NCBI GenBank assembly: GCA_942492115.1
Contig: CALODL010000037.1
Coordinates: 15,275-79,274, forward strand
DNA from: CALODL01 sp942492115
Lineage (GTDB): Bacteria > Planctomycetota > Phycisphaerae > UBA1845 > CAIVHJ01
DNA length: 64,000 bases
Direction: 5' to 3'
The notes under the pieces are model-generated. The model searched no databases and had not been told where the DNA came from. It saw only the letters and a list, made by a program, of their open reading frames with translations. Below, piece by piece: positions 42,714-51,313 of the stretch (the stretch's first letter is position 1; each line of letters opens with the position of its first letter). The translations under genes were made by a program, and so were the position numbers.

Positions 42714-44639
42714 GTGTCCAAGATCATTGGAATCGACCTGGGGACGACCAATTCGGTCGTCGCCGTTATGGAGGGCGAACAGCCCAAAGTCCTGACCAAC
42801 GCGCAGGGCAGTCGTCTGACCCCGTCCGTCGTTGCGTTCACCGATAAGGGCGAACGGCTCGTCGGGCAGGTCGCCCGTCATCAGCAGGTCACCAATCCGA
42901 CCAACACCATATTCTCGATCAAGCGCTTCATGGGCCGTCGCCACAAGGAAGTCGGGGCCGAAGAGAAAACGGTCCCGTACAAGATTGTCGGCGGCGCTGA
43001 GGAGCTGGTCAAAGTCGAGATCCGGGATAAGCAGTACACGCCCCCGGAGATCTCCGCGATGATCCTGCAGGATCTCAAGAAGACTGCGGAGGACTACCTC
43101 GGCACCGCTGTCGAACGCGCGGTGATCACGGTGCCGGCATATTTCAACGACGCCCAGCGCCAGGCGACCAAGGACGCCGGTGAAATTGCCGGGCTGAAGG
43201 TTGAACGCATCATCAACGAGCCTACGGCGGCGTCGCTGGCCTATGGTCTCGAGAAGAAGATCAACCAGAAAATCGCGGTCTTCGATCTGGGTGGCGGTAC
43301 GTTCGATGTTTCGATCTTGGACATCGGCGACAACGTGTTCGAGGTGCTCAGCTCCAACGGTGACGGTCACCTGGGCGGCGACGATTACGACGAGGAGTTG
43401 ATTGACTTCATCGCAGAAGAGTTCCGCAAGAAGGAAGGCATCGATCTCCGCAAGGACCCGATGGCACTGCAGCGTCTCAAGGAGGCGTGCGAGAAAGCCA
43501 AGTGTGAACTGTCGACGACGCAGGAAACGACGATCAATCTGCCGTTCATCACGGCTGATCAGAGCGGTCCCAAGCATCTGCAGGAGACCATGACCCGCAG
43601 CAAGTTCGAGCAACTGACCAAGTCGCTCACCGAACGGTGTCGCGGTCCGGTCATGCAGGCACTCAAGGATGCCAAGATGAGCCCGGATCAGATCGACGAG
43701 GTCGTGCTCGTCGGCGGATCGACCCGTATTCCGTCCGTTCAGGACCTGGTTAAAGAGGCTTTCGGCAAGGAACCCAACCGTAGCATCAACCCTGACGAAG
43801 TCGTGGCTGTAGGAGCCGCAATCCAGGGCGCCGTGCTGTCGGGCGACAAGGACAACATCGTTCTGCTCGATGTGACCCCGCTGACCCTTGGTGTCGAGAC
43901 GCTGGGGGGGGTGATGACCAAGCTCATCGATCGCAATACGACCATTCCGACCTCTCGGAAAGAGGTGTTCAGCACCGCTGCGGACGGTCAGACGGAAGTG
44001 ACCATCCACGTGTTGCAGGGCGAACGCGAAATGGCCTCGGGTAATAAGAGCCTCGGGCAGTTCAATCTCACGGGTATTCCACCAGCGCAGCGCGGTGTGC
44101 CGCAGATCGAGGTGACCTTCGACATCGACGCCAATGGCATTCTGACCGTGTCGGCCAAAGACAAGGCGACGAACAAGGAAAGCAAGATCGAAATCAAGGA
44201 TGCCTCGGGCCTGTCGGACGATGAGATCGAGCGCATGAAACGTGACGCGACCGAGCACGCCGAAGAAGACAAGCAGCGGCGTGAGCTCGTCGAGGTCCGC
44301 AACAAGGCGGATCAATTGCTCTACTCGACTGAACAGACGCTCAAGGAGCATGGCGACAAGGTGCCGGCCGAGGAGCGTGGCCAGATCGAGTCCGCACTCA
44401 ATCAGCTCAAAGAAGCGCTGAAGGGCGAGGATCAGGATGCGATCACCAAGAGTGTCGACGGCCTCATGGCGGCCTCCCAGACGATCGGCAAGATCATGTA
44501 CGAGGAAGCCCTCAAGCAGCAGGGCGGTACTCCCGAGGGTGATCCCGGGCAGACCGTCGGCGCGACCGCCGGCGGTGGTGACGAGAAGAAGGACGACGAC
44601 GTCATAGACGCTGAATTCGAGGTCAAGGACGAGAAGTAA
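42714..44639 (+). CDS. dnaK: Chaperone DnaK (Hsp70)
   Basis: 641 residues starting MSKIIGIDLGTTNSVVAVME. The ATPase has VPAYFNDAQRQATKDAG, VFDLGGGTFDVSIL and VGGSTRIPSVQ; the substrate domain has LDVTPLTLGVETLGG; the C-terminus ends in an acidic tail (DDDVIDAEFEVKDEK) for co-chaperones. GTG start with GAGAGGAG eight bases upstream. The 257 bases before it (42457-42713) show no CIRCE inverted repeat and no clear heat-shock sigma site; grpE and dnaJ are not in the window. A very strong hairpin follows at 44669. Confidence 0.97.
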   Translation: MSKIIGIDLGTTNSVVAVMEGEQPKVLTNAQGSRLTPSVVAFTDKGERLVGQVARHQQVTNPTNTIFSIKRFMGRRHKEVGAEEKTVPYKIVGGAEELVKVEIRDKQYTPPEISAMILQDLKKTAEDYLGTAVERAVITVPAYFNDAQRQATKDAGEIAGLKVERIINEPTAASLAYGLEKKINQKIAVFDLGGGTFDVSILDIGDNVFEVLSSNGDGHLGGDDYDEELIDFIAEEFRKKEGIDLRKDPMALQRLKEACEKAKCELSTTQETTINLPFITADQSGPKHLQETMTRSKFEQLTKSLTERCRGPVMQALKDAKMSPDQIDEVVLVGGSTRIPSVQDLVKEAFGKEPNRSINPDEVVAVGAAIQGAVLSGDKDNIVLLDVTPLTLGVETLGGVMTKLIDRNTTIPTSRKEVFSTAADGQTEVTIHVLQGEREMASGNKSLGQFNLTGIPPAQRGVPQIEVTFDIDANGILTVSAKDKATNKESKIEIKDASGLSDDEIERMKRDATEHAEEDKQRRELVEVRNKADQLLYSTEQTLKEHGDKVPAEERGQIESALNQLKEALKGEDQDAITKSVDGLMAASQTIGKIMYEEALKQQGGTPEGDPGQTVGATAGGGDEKKDDDVIDAEFEVKDEK

Positions 44640-44668
44640 GCGTTCAGGTCAGTCAGTCAATCAATTCA

Positions 44669-44704
44669 CATCAGGCCGGCTCCACACCTGGAGCCGGCCT
44701 GATG
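44669..44704 (+). terminator. Terminator hairpin after dnaK
   Basis: A 16-bp perfect stem, CATCAGGCCGGCTCCA against its complement, with a 4-base CACC loop, followed by TTTGGTTCTT rather than a pure T run. The rest of the gap to the purM stop (44705-44907) shows nothing recognisable. Confidence 0.75.
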
Positions 44705-44907
44705 TTTGGTTCTTCCCCTGAACGGCTTCACCGACCGCTGTCCTCCGCAGCGGCCCATGCCTCGAACCCTCCGCCACGCGTGCGTCAACAGGATCATGTG
44801 TGCAGGCCCATCCCGGAAATGCGTGAAGAACCTTTTTCTTGGTCCTTCAGCAGAATCTGTGGAAGCTAAACTGCTCTCTCGTCGCAGAACGCCCGCATCT
44901 GCGAGTG

Positions 44908-45963
44908 CTACCGGCAGAGGAGGTCCACGCCGCGGCGCCCGGATTCGATACGTCCGATCTCATGACACGCAAGACGCTGTTTCTTGAAGTGCTGCTGGAC
45001 TGTCATGACATCCTTGCGGCGCACGACCAGGGTCATTCCGATGCCCATGTTGAAGACGTCGTACATTTCTTTCTCGGCAATGCCTCGATCCTGCAGGGCA
45101 CGGAATATTGCATGTGGACGCCACGCGGTGGTGTCAATACATGCCCGGCACTTCGTGGGCAGGATTCGCGGAACGTTTCCGGGCAGGCCGCCTCCTGTGA
45201 TGTGGGCCATGCCTTTGATGATCCGCGGGTGGCGTTCGAGCAAGGCAACCACCGCTTTGCTGTAGATGCGTGTCGGCTTGAGCAAGTGTTGGCCGAGCGT
45301 ACCGTTCAGGCCGGTAATCCGCGCCGACATGCGCAGCGGGCTGTGGCCGCGAGAAAACGCTTTGCGGACCAGTGAATAGCCGTTGGAATGAATGCCCGAT
45401 GACCGCAGGCCAAGGATGCTGTCGCCGGGCCTGATGGTCGTGCCGTTGACCAGGTGCTTGCGCTCGACGACGCCGACGGCGAAGCCGGCCAGGTCAAACT
45501 CGTTCTTGCGATAGATATCTGGCATTTCCGCAGTTTCACCGCCGAGCAATGCGCAGCCCGCTTGCTTGCAGCCCCGACAAACACCCCGGACGATGGCCGC
45601 TGTTGCGGTGGGTGAGTTCTTGTGTACGGCGACATAATCAAGAAAGAACAGCGGCCGGGCCCCGCAGGTAATGAGATCGTTGACATTCATGGCCACGAGG
45701 TCGATGCCGACCGTGTCGAGCTTCCGGGCGGCGCCAGCGAGCAGTACCTTACTGCCAACACCATCCGCGCAACTGACCAGCACTGGGTCACGGAGGCGTC
45801 GTCCGCGGCCAAGATCATACAAACCGGCGAAGCCTCCATGGTTGGGCAGAACACAGCGATCATGGGTGGCTCTGAGCAGAGGTCCGATCCGTTTGACGAC
45901 TTCGTCATTGGCCGCAATGCTGACGCCTGCGCTGTTGTAGTCGAGTGTTTTCTTTCGGGTCAC
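44908..45963 (-). CDS. purM: Phosphoribosylformylglycinamidine cyclo-ligase
   Basis: 351 residues from GTG 45963 (a TTG at 45975 is the alternative). Motifs are YNSAGVSIAANDEVV at the start, SCADGVGSKVLLA, MNVNDLITCGARPLFFLDY, LLGGETAEMPDIY, SSGIHSNGYSLVR, HITGGGLPGNVPRIL and FNMGIGMTLVV. It closes the imidazole ring to give AIR in de novo purine synthesis. It lies 45 bases downstream of purF on the same strand, and both probably belong to one purine operon. C-terminal end is a few residues longer than in E. coli. Confidence 0.95.
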   Translation of the reverse strand: MTRKKTLDYNSAGVSIAANDEVVKRIGPLLRATHDRCVLPNHGGFAGLYDLGRGRRLRDPVLVSCADGVGSKVLLAGAARKLDTVGIDLVAMNVNDLITCGARPLFFLDYVAVHKNSPTATAAIVRGVCRGCKQAGCALLGGETAEMPDIYRKNEFDLAGFAVGVVERKHLVNGTTIRPGDSILGLRSSGIHSNGYSLVRKAFSRGHSPLRMSARITGLNGTLGQHLLKPTRIYSKAVVALLERHPRIIKGMAHITGGGLPGNVPRILPTKCRACIDTTAWRPHAIFRALQDRGIAEKEMYDVFNMGIGMTLVVRRKDVMTVQQHFKKQRLACHEIGRIESGRRGVDLLCR

Positions 45964-46008
45964 TGCTGAATCCAATCGGCCGCGGGCCGATGTTTGCCGG
46001 CCTGCGTG

Positions 46009-47448
46009 CTACGCCGTTCCACCTTCGAACATTTTCAGTTGGTTGCGTTCCAGGGCGAATTTGCTGACGGGCTCGGAGACGTCGATCGGGTAGTGACCCG
46101 AGAAACACGCAGAACAAAAACGCTTGTCGCCACCATCGACGCACGCCAACAGGCCGTCGTGTGACAGGTAGGCCAAGGAGTCGACGCCAAGAAAATCGCG
46201 AATGTCTTCAATGCTGCGCTGCGTGGCCACCAGTTTGGTCTTGTCCGGGAAATCGATCCCGTAGTAACAACCATGTCGAATCGGAGGGGAAGCAACACGC
46301 AGGTGGACTTCGGTCGCACCGGCCTTGCGCAGTGCGCCCATTTTGCCGCGCGTCGTCGTTCCGCGAACCACTGAGTCTTCGACGACAATCACGCGCTTAC
46401 CGCGTACGGTCGATTTGATGACGTTCAATTTGAGTTTGACTGCCAGATCGCGCATATGCTGGTCGGGCAGAATGAACGATCGTCCAGCGTAGTGGCTGGT
46501 CGTGAATCCGCGTTCCAAAGGGACGCCACTCTCCGCTGCGTAGCCGATCGCCGCACAGCGCGCGCAGTTGGGCACGGGGATGACGATATCCGCCTCGGCC
46601 GGTGCCTCACGGGCCAGCTGACGCCCCATAGCCGTTCGTACGGCATGGACATTCTGGCCAAAAATGTCACTGGCGGGGTCGGAGAAATAGACGTGTTCGA
46701 AAATGCACTGCGCAGCCGTACCGTCTGGACTGCGGTGGAAGAACTCGCTGTGCAGGCCCTGGTCGTCGACCGTAACGATCTCACCTGGGGCGACATCGCG
46801 CACGTATTCGGCATCGACGATGTCGAGGGCGCAAGTTTCCGAGGCCACGACGATTGCACCGTTTTCCAGCCGGCCCAGGCACAGCGGCCGAAAGCCGTGC
46901 GGGTCACGGACCACAACCAGGCGATCGTTTATCAGCATGACCAGGCTGTAGGCGCCCTGGAGATGATTGAACACATGGCGCAATGTGTTGGGCTTATCCA
47001 TGTGGCTGGGCTTGGCCACGAGGTGCGCGATGATCTCGGTATCCGAGGTGGTCTGGAACACGCTGCCAAACTGTTCGTACTCACGACGTAAGAGGCCAGC
47101 GTTGATCAGGTTGCCGTTGTGGGCAATGGCCAGCTGTCCGGCGGCGTAGTTGAACAGCAGGGGTTGGGCGTTTGAGTCGCAGCTCGAACCGGTTGTCGAG
47201 TAGCGCACATGGCCGATCGCGATCGGGTTGTGCAAGGGGGCCAGGGCTGCGGGCGTGAAAACCTCGTTGACCAGGCCCATGGCGGCATGCCGCTCGATTT
47301 GGCTCCCGCTGCGCGTGCTGCAGATGCCGGCTGATTCCTGCCCGCGGTGTTGCTGGGCGAACAAACCGAGCCGCGTCAGGAGGGCGGCATCGGGGTGACC
47401 ATAGATCCCGAACAAGCCGCAGTAATGCTTGATGTCACTGGATTGCAC
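46009..47448 (-). CDS. purF: Amidophosphoribosyltransferase
   Basis: 479 residues. The glutaminase domain begins after a nine-residue leader at Cys10 (CGLFGIYGHPDA), with AQQHRGQESAGI, IGHVRYSTTG and LAIAHNGNLIN. The PRTase domain has the PRPP loop IVVEDSVVRGTTTRG and RVASPPIRHGCYYGID. It makes phosphoribosylamine, the first committed step of purine synthesis. The leader suggests autoproteolytic exposure of Cys10, as in Bacillus-type PurF; that type usually also carries an Fe-S cluster, and cysteines near the end (FCSACFSG) could take part. GTG start. The 163-base divergent gap to the next gene holds nothing clear. Confidence 0.95.
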   Translation of the reverse strand: MQSSDIKHYCGLFGIYGHPDAALLTRLGLFAQQHRGQESAGICSTRSGSQIERHAAMGLVNEVFTPAALAPLHNPIAIGHVRYSTTGSSCDSNAQPLLFNYAAGQLAIAHNGNLINAGLLRREYEQFGSVFQTTSDTEIIAHLVAKPSHMDKPNTLRHVFNHLQGAYSLVMLINDRLVVVRDPHGFRPLCLGRLENGAIVVASETCALDIVDAEYVRDVAPGEIVTVDDQGLHSEFFHRSPDGTAAQCIFEHVYFSDPASDIFGQNVHAVRTAMGRQLAREAPAEADIVIPVPNCARCAAIGYAAESGVPLERGFTTSHYAGRSFILPDQHMRDLAVKLKLNVIKSTVRGKRVIVVEDSVVRGTTTRGKMGALRKAGATEVHLRVASPPIRHGCYYGIDFPDKTKLVATQRSIEDIRDFLGVDSLAYLSHDGLLACVDGGDKRFCSACFSGHYPIDVSEPVSKFALERNQLKMFEGGTA

Positions 47449-47611
47449 CGGGGCGTCACTCCACGCCGATCGGGTTGGCCGAATCGGACGTTGCGCGCCA
47501 AATTAACGGGCCGCGGTGCACGGGTCAAGGGTCCGATAGGCCCCGGCGCGGCGCCGGCATTTGATACATGATCGATGCAAATGGCACACTTGGCTGAACC
47601 CAGGGAGTCAT

Positions 47612-48187
47612 ATGCGCACACAACACGACATTCTAACGACCGGACAGGTAGCCAAGATTTGCAATGTGGCTCCAAGAACGGTTTCGAAGTGGTTCGACAG
47701 CGGCCAGCTGCGTGGCTATCGCATCCCGGGCAGCAAAGACCGGCGTATTCCAGTCAGCCAGCTGATCCGGTTCATGCGCGCCCATGGCATGCCACTCAAC
47801 GGGCTGGACGGTCATCAGCGTCGGGTGTTGATTATTGATGCAGACGGAGAGTTTGCGGGGGCACTCCAGCGGGCGCTGGAGATGCAGGGTTTTTGCGTCG
47901 AGACCGCGGGATGCCTGGTGACTGCCGGGATGATGATCGAGCGTTTGCGTCCGCACGCGGTTCTCATCGAGGTTGGAATGCCTGCGTTCAACGCAGAGTA
48001 TTTTGGCCGGCTGCAACGCACATGCCCGGCGATTCAAGAGGCCGTGCTGCTGGCCATGGGCCGTGAACTTGCTCCGGCGATGTGTCATGCACTCGTTCAT
48101 CAGGGTTTCCAGTCATGCCTGACCAAACCCTTCGATTTCACTGAGGTTCTGGCGGCGATCGAGGATGCCGTCCCCACGTTGGATTGA
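47612..48187 (+). CDS. Excisionase-type HTH plus receiver regulator with Glu at the phospho-acceptor
   Basis: 191 residues. Residues 7-58 form a BldC/MerR-like winged HTH (LTTGQVAKICNVAPRTVSKW, then YRIPGSKDRRIP). Residues 70-190 are a receiver fold: RVLIIDADGE in place of the acidic pair, VLIEVGMP with E120 where the phosphorylated Asp belongs, and the conserved Lys in LTKPFD (K172). Glu at this position often mimics the phosphorylated state, so the protein may be always on. It is a clear paralogue of the intact regulator at 53303 (FDSGxLxGxRxPGSKxRRIP in both). GGGAG lies six bases before the ATG. The next gene, an NtrC-like regulator, starts 41 bases downstream. Confidence 0.88.
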   Translation: MRTQHDILTTGQVAKICNVAPRTVSKWFDSGQLRGYRIPGSKDRRIPVSQLIRFMRAHGMPLNGLDGHQRRVLIIDADGEFAGALQRALEMQGFCVETAGCLVTAGMMIERLRPHAVLIEVGMPAFNAEYFGRLQRTCPAIQEAVLLAMGRELAPAMCHALVHQGFQSCLTKPFDFTEVLAAIEDAVPTLD

Positions 48188-48228
48188 CGCTGTCATTGAC
48201 CACCCAAATTGAGGGAACTTCTGTACCC

Positions 48229-49584
48229 ATGTCCCCTACCATTGAGCACAGCACCGAGGTCATCAACGTTCTCCTCGTGGACGATGAGAGTGCCTTTCGC
48301 CAGGCGACGGCCCAGCGGCTCGAACTTCGCGGATTTCGCGTCATGCAGGCTGGGGGCGGCGAAGAGGCCCAGGACATTCTCGATGATCATAGCCCCGATG
48401 TCGTCGTGTGCGACCTCAAAATGCCTTCGACGGATGGTCTGACTCTGATGCGCCGACACGTTGCCGTGAATCAGTCGACAGGCTGGATCATTCTAACCGG
48501 TCAGGCCTCGGTAGAGACCGCCGTGGCGGGCTTGAAGCTGGGGGCCGTCGAGTATCTCCAGAAACCCATTGAGATCGAGGAGCTCGAATCGGCCATTCGC
48601 CAGGCATATATGCGCAGTCAACCCACACGGACTTTCGAACGCTACCGGTCCGGTGAACGCGCGCTGCGCTTCGGTATCGTGGGTCATCCGGAGAACGTCG
48701 ATGAACTGTACAGCTTGATCGACAAGGCAGCGATGAGTGATCAACCTGTGCTGGCCACGGGCGAAAGCGGAACGGGTAAAGAACTCGTGGCCCGTGGTAT
48801 CCACGAACAGTCGGATCGCGCCTCACGTCCTTTCGTGACGTTCAACTGCAGCGCGCTGTCGGACACTGTGCAGGCCAGCGAATTATTCGGGTACGTCGAA
48901 GCGGCCGACAGCGCGGCCGGCGGAACGAAGCTGGGCCTCGTGGAAGTCGCGGATCGCGGGACCCTGTTCATCGACGAGGTCGGCGACCTCAGTGCCGCGA
49001 ATCAGGCGGCTGTGCTGCGGTTCATGGAGTCCGGCGAATTCAGGCGTCAGGGCGATACGCGTGAACGAACAGCCCACGTGCGGGTGATCGCGGCTACGTC
49101 GTATGATCTGGCTCAAATGGTGCGGCAGGATCGTTATCGCAACGATCTGTATTACCGCCTGAACGGTTTGCCACTGCACATGCGGCCGCTCCGCGAACGT
49201 TCGGATGACATCCCGTTGCTGGTTTATCACTTCCTTGAACGCCACGCACATCGAACAGGGCAGCCCAAACGCCTGAGCCCGGAAGCACTGGTGGCATTGC
49301 AGGCCCATGAATGGCCCGGCAATGTTCGCGAGCTGGCCAATACAGTCGAGCGCGCCGCCACCCTCGCAGACAGTTTCACCATTCACGTGAAAGACCTGCA
49401 GTTGGGTTTGCAAGCAGGTGTCGCAACGCGCGACGGCCTGTCGACCCGCCTGGCGGATGTCGAACGCCAGCACATCCTGCGCGTCCTCGACGCCCATTTC
49501 GGCAACAAGCAGGCTGCGGCGAAGGCCCTGGGCATCAGCCGCATGAAGCTGTATCGCAAGCTGGAACAGTACGAGAGTAAATAG
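48229..49584 (+). CDS. NtrC-like response regulator with AAA+ domain lacking the GAFTGA motif
   Basis: 451 residues. The receiver has DD at 18-19, D62 in VCDLKMPSTDG, T90 and K112 in LQKPI, so it looks phosphorylatable. The AAA+ domain has Walker A GESGTGKE (178-185), Walker B TLFIDEVGDL (near 245-254), the sensor segment RVIAATSYDL and the R-finger region YRNDLYYRLNGLPL. The C-terminus carries a Fis-type HTH (KQAAAKALGISRMKLYRKL). The sigma-54-contacting loop GAFTGA aligns with AADSAA at 225-230. It therefore probably does not activate sigma-54 promoters and may act as a sigma-70 regulator, as TyrR and HupR-like members do. ATG 48229 is preferred; a TTG at 48184 would overlap the upstream stop. 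Confidence 0.9.
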   Translation: MSPTIEHSTEVINVLLVDDESAFRQATAQRLELRGFRVMQAGGGEEAQDILDDHSPDVVVCDLKMPSTDGLTLMRRHVAVNQSTGWIILTGQASVETAVAGLKLGAVEYLQKPIEIEELESAIRQAYMRSQPTRTFERYRSGERALRFGIVGHPENVDELYSLIDKAAMSDQPVLATGESGTGKELVARGIHEQSDRASRPFVTFNCSALSDTVQASELFGYVEAADSAAGGTKLGLVEVADRGTLFIDEVGDLSAANQAAVLRFMESGEFRRQGDTRERTAHVRVIAATSYDLAQMVRQDRYRNDLYYRLNGLPLHMRPLRERSDDIPLLVYHFLERHAHRTGQPKRLSPEALVALQAHEWPGNVRELANTVERAATLADSFTIHVKDLQLGLQAGVATRDGLSTRLADVERQHILRVLDAHFGNKQAAAKALGISRMKLYRKLEQYESK

Positions 49585-49603
49585 CGTTACTCTGCGTCGG
49601 GGG

Positions 49604-49787
49604 ATGTCAGACTTAGCTTCGGGGGACAGCCGTCCCCCGAGCCCGGATGTCAGACTTAGCTTCGGGGGACAGCCGTCCCCCGAGCCCGGATGTCAGACTT
49701 AGCTTCGGGGGACAGCCGTCCCCCGAGCCGTCCCCCGAGCCCCCTGCCAAGGGGCTCTGCCCCATTGGATCCTCGCGGGGCGGGGAT
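49604..49787 (+). repeat. Tandem 43-bp palindromic repeats and first copy of a compound GC-rich element
   Basis: Three head-to-tail copies start at 49604, 49647 and 49690. Each unit begins ATGTCAGACTTAGCTTC and contains a hairpin TCGGGGGAC-AGCC-GTCCCCCGA. A short extra CCGTCCCCCGAG follows the third. Bases 49738-49787 then carry a second palindromic block (CCCC-TGCCAA-GGGG and CTCGCGGGGC), which also occurs at 50890 and 51055. The stop of the NtrC-like gene is only 20 bases upstream, so the hairpins may act as its terminator. Bases 49788-49869 show nothing. Confidence 0.85.
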
Positions 49788-49869
49788 GCTCTTCGTAATA
49801 CTTGTGGTGGTCTTCGGGGTGACGTGCCCCGTCTGGTGCGGCGTGGTTGTTACTCGTAGGGGCGCCCGG

Positions 49870-49924
49870 ATGTCAGACTTAACTTCGGGGGACGGCCGTC
49901 CCCCGAGCCCGGATGTCAGACTAG
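49870..49924 (+). repeat. Fourth 43-bp repeat copy and truncated fifth copy ending at the IS element
   Basis: A complete unit at 49870-49912 (with AACTTC and a GGCC loop as variants) is followed by ATGTCAGA, then CTAG at 49921-49924, where the insertion sequence begins. The CTAG is repeated at 50862-50865 on the far side, so the IS landed inside a repeat copy and duplicated four bases. Confidence 0.8.
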
Positions 49925-50861
49925 GCTCTGTCTGAAAACTCATGTTTGTGCCGAAGACCATTGTATTGCCCTGGCATGGAGGCCGGGCGATGTGACATGG
50001 AGGTCGGCACAATGCGTAGACACGAACTCAGTGACGCACAATGGGAACTGGTCAAGCCGAACATTCCCGCACACGAGGCAAGAACCGGTCGTCCGCGTCG
50101 GGATCCACGTGTCATGCTCAACGGCATGATGTGGATTGTGCGGACCGGTGCACCGTGGCGAGATCTTCCCGAGCGGTACGGCCCGTGGCAGACGGTCTAC
50201 GACTACTTCACCGACTGGCGTCAAAGCGGTGTCCTCGATCAGATCCTCGAAGCTGCTCCAAATCCGCTTGGACGCAGAGGGACACATTGACTGGGACCTG
50301 TGGTGCATCGATGGCAGTTCGGTTCGTGCCAGTCGAGCCGCGGCTGGCAGCTTCAAAAAAAGTTGCAAGCGGTACCCCGAAGAGCCCCAAGACCATGCAT
50401 TGGGTCGCTCGCGGCGGATTCGAAGCAAACTGCACCTGGTCACTGACGGTACAGGCTTACCCATCGCAGTCGAAGTGAGCCCCGGAGAGGCCCACGAGTC
50501 CAAGCATCTCGAATCACTCATGAACCTGGTTCGCATCTCCACAGGAGATCGGACGACCCCGGACACGCCCGTTCGCATTGGCCGGCGATAAAGCATACAG
50601 CTCCCGACGAATTCGCGAGTGGTTACATGAACATAAGATCCAGCCGGTCATTCCAAGAAAAGATAACGAGTATCGAGATGGCCGAATGAAGTTCGACAAG
50701 AAAGCATATCGCAAACGATCCATCATCGAGCAGTGCATCGGCTGGCTCAAAGAATGTCGTCGCATCTGCACCCGATTCGACAAACTAGCCATCAGCTTCC
50801 TGGCCATGATCAAGCTCGCTATGATCGATCGCTACATGAAAATGGCGTTTTCAGACAAAGC
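49925..50861 (+). mobile_element. IS5-family insertion sequence (IS427-like), 937 bp
   Basis: Terminal inverted repeats GCTCTGTCTGAAAAC (left) and the complement of GTTTTCAGACAAAGC (right) match at 14 of 15 bases. The flanking 4-base direct repeat CTAG fits the YTAR target of IS5-type elements. It contains one transposase coding region broken over three frames. It is inserted in a palindromic repeat between the NtrC-like gene and mnmG. Confidence 0.88.
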
Positions 50862-50865
50862 CTAG
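50012..50865 (+). pseudogene. IS5-family DDE transposase split over three frames
   Basis: Frame one (50012-50290) gives MRRHELSDAQWELVKPNIP to ILEAA, the usual N-terminal half. Near 50262 the reading must move one base to continue as LQIRLDAEGHIDWDLWCIDGS (first catalytic Asp). Near 50575 a second one-base shift is needed to reach ALAGDKAYSSRRIRE (second Asp) and RSIIEQCIGWLKECRR (catalytic Glu). All three DDE residues are present. IS5/IS427 elements often use one programmed frameshift between orfA and orfB, so the first break could be functional, but two breaks point to an inactive copy. The stop codon TAG is supplied by the duplicated CTAG target, not by the element itself. Confidence 0.85.
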
Positions 50866-50866
50866 G

Positions 50867-51177
50867 CTTCGGGGGACAGCCGTCCCCCGAGTCCCCTGCC
50901 AAGGGGCTCTGCCCCATTGGATCCCCGCGGGGCGGGGATTCTTTCGCACAATCGCAAGACGTATCATGCTTCAGAGTGAATGCCCCGTTCGCCGGGGGAA
51001 CTGTCTTCTCGCACTTACACTGCTGACTTAACTTCGGGGGACAGCCGTCCCCCGAGCCCCCTGCCAAGGGGCTCTGCTCCGTTGGATCCCCGCGGGGCGG
51101 GGAATCTTTCGCACAATCGCAAGACGTATCATGCTTCAGAGTGAATGCCCCGTTTGCTTGGGAACTGTCTTCGTGCG
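50867..51177 (+). repeat. Two direct copies (about 145 bp, 165-bp period) of the compound GC-rich element
   Basis: Copy one starts at 50867 and copy two at 51032. Each runs: hairpin TTCGGGGGAC-AGCC-GTCCCCCGAG, CCCC-TGCCAA-GGGG, CCCCGCGGGG, then a shared non-palindromic stretch (TCTTTCGCACAATCGCAAGA, TATCATGCTTCAGAGTGAA). The copies differ at only a few bases. The first half of the unit recurs at 49708-49787. No open frame of interest. Bases 51178-51313 hold only a possible promoter for mnmG (TACAAT at 51299-51304). Confidence 0.85.
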
Positions 51178-51313
51178 CTCACCCTGCCCCGGCGCGTTGG
51201 GGAATGGTGCAGTGATCATCCTTCGAAAGAATGCCCGTTCGCCTGTGGAACTTTCAGCTCGCGGCCGCGCTCTGTGACTTGGGTTGCTGCTTTTCTGCTA
51301 CAATTCCCCGATC

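Noticed and set aside
49604..49737. CRISPR array
   Set aside because: The 43-bp units are contiguous with no unique spacers and carry a full palindrome, so they are tandem palindromic repeats.
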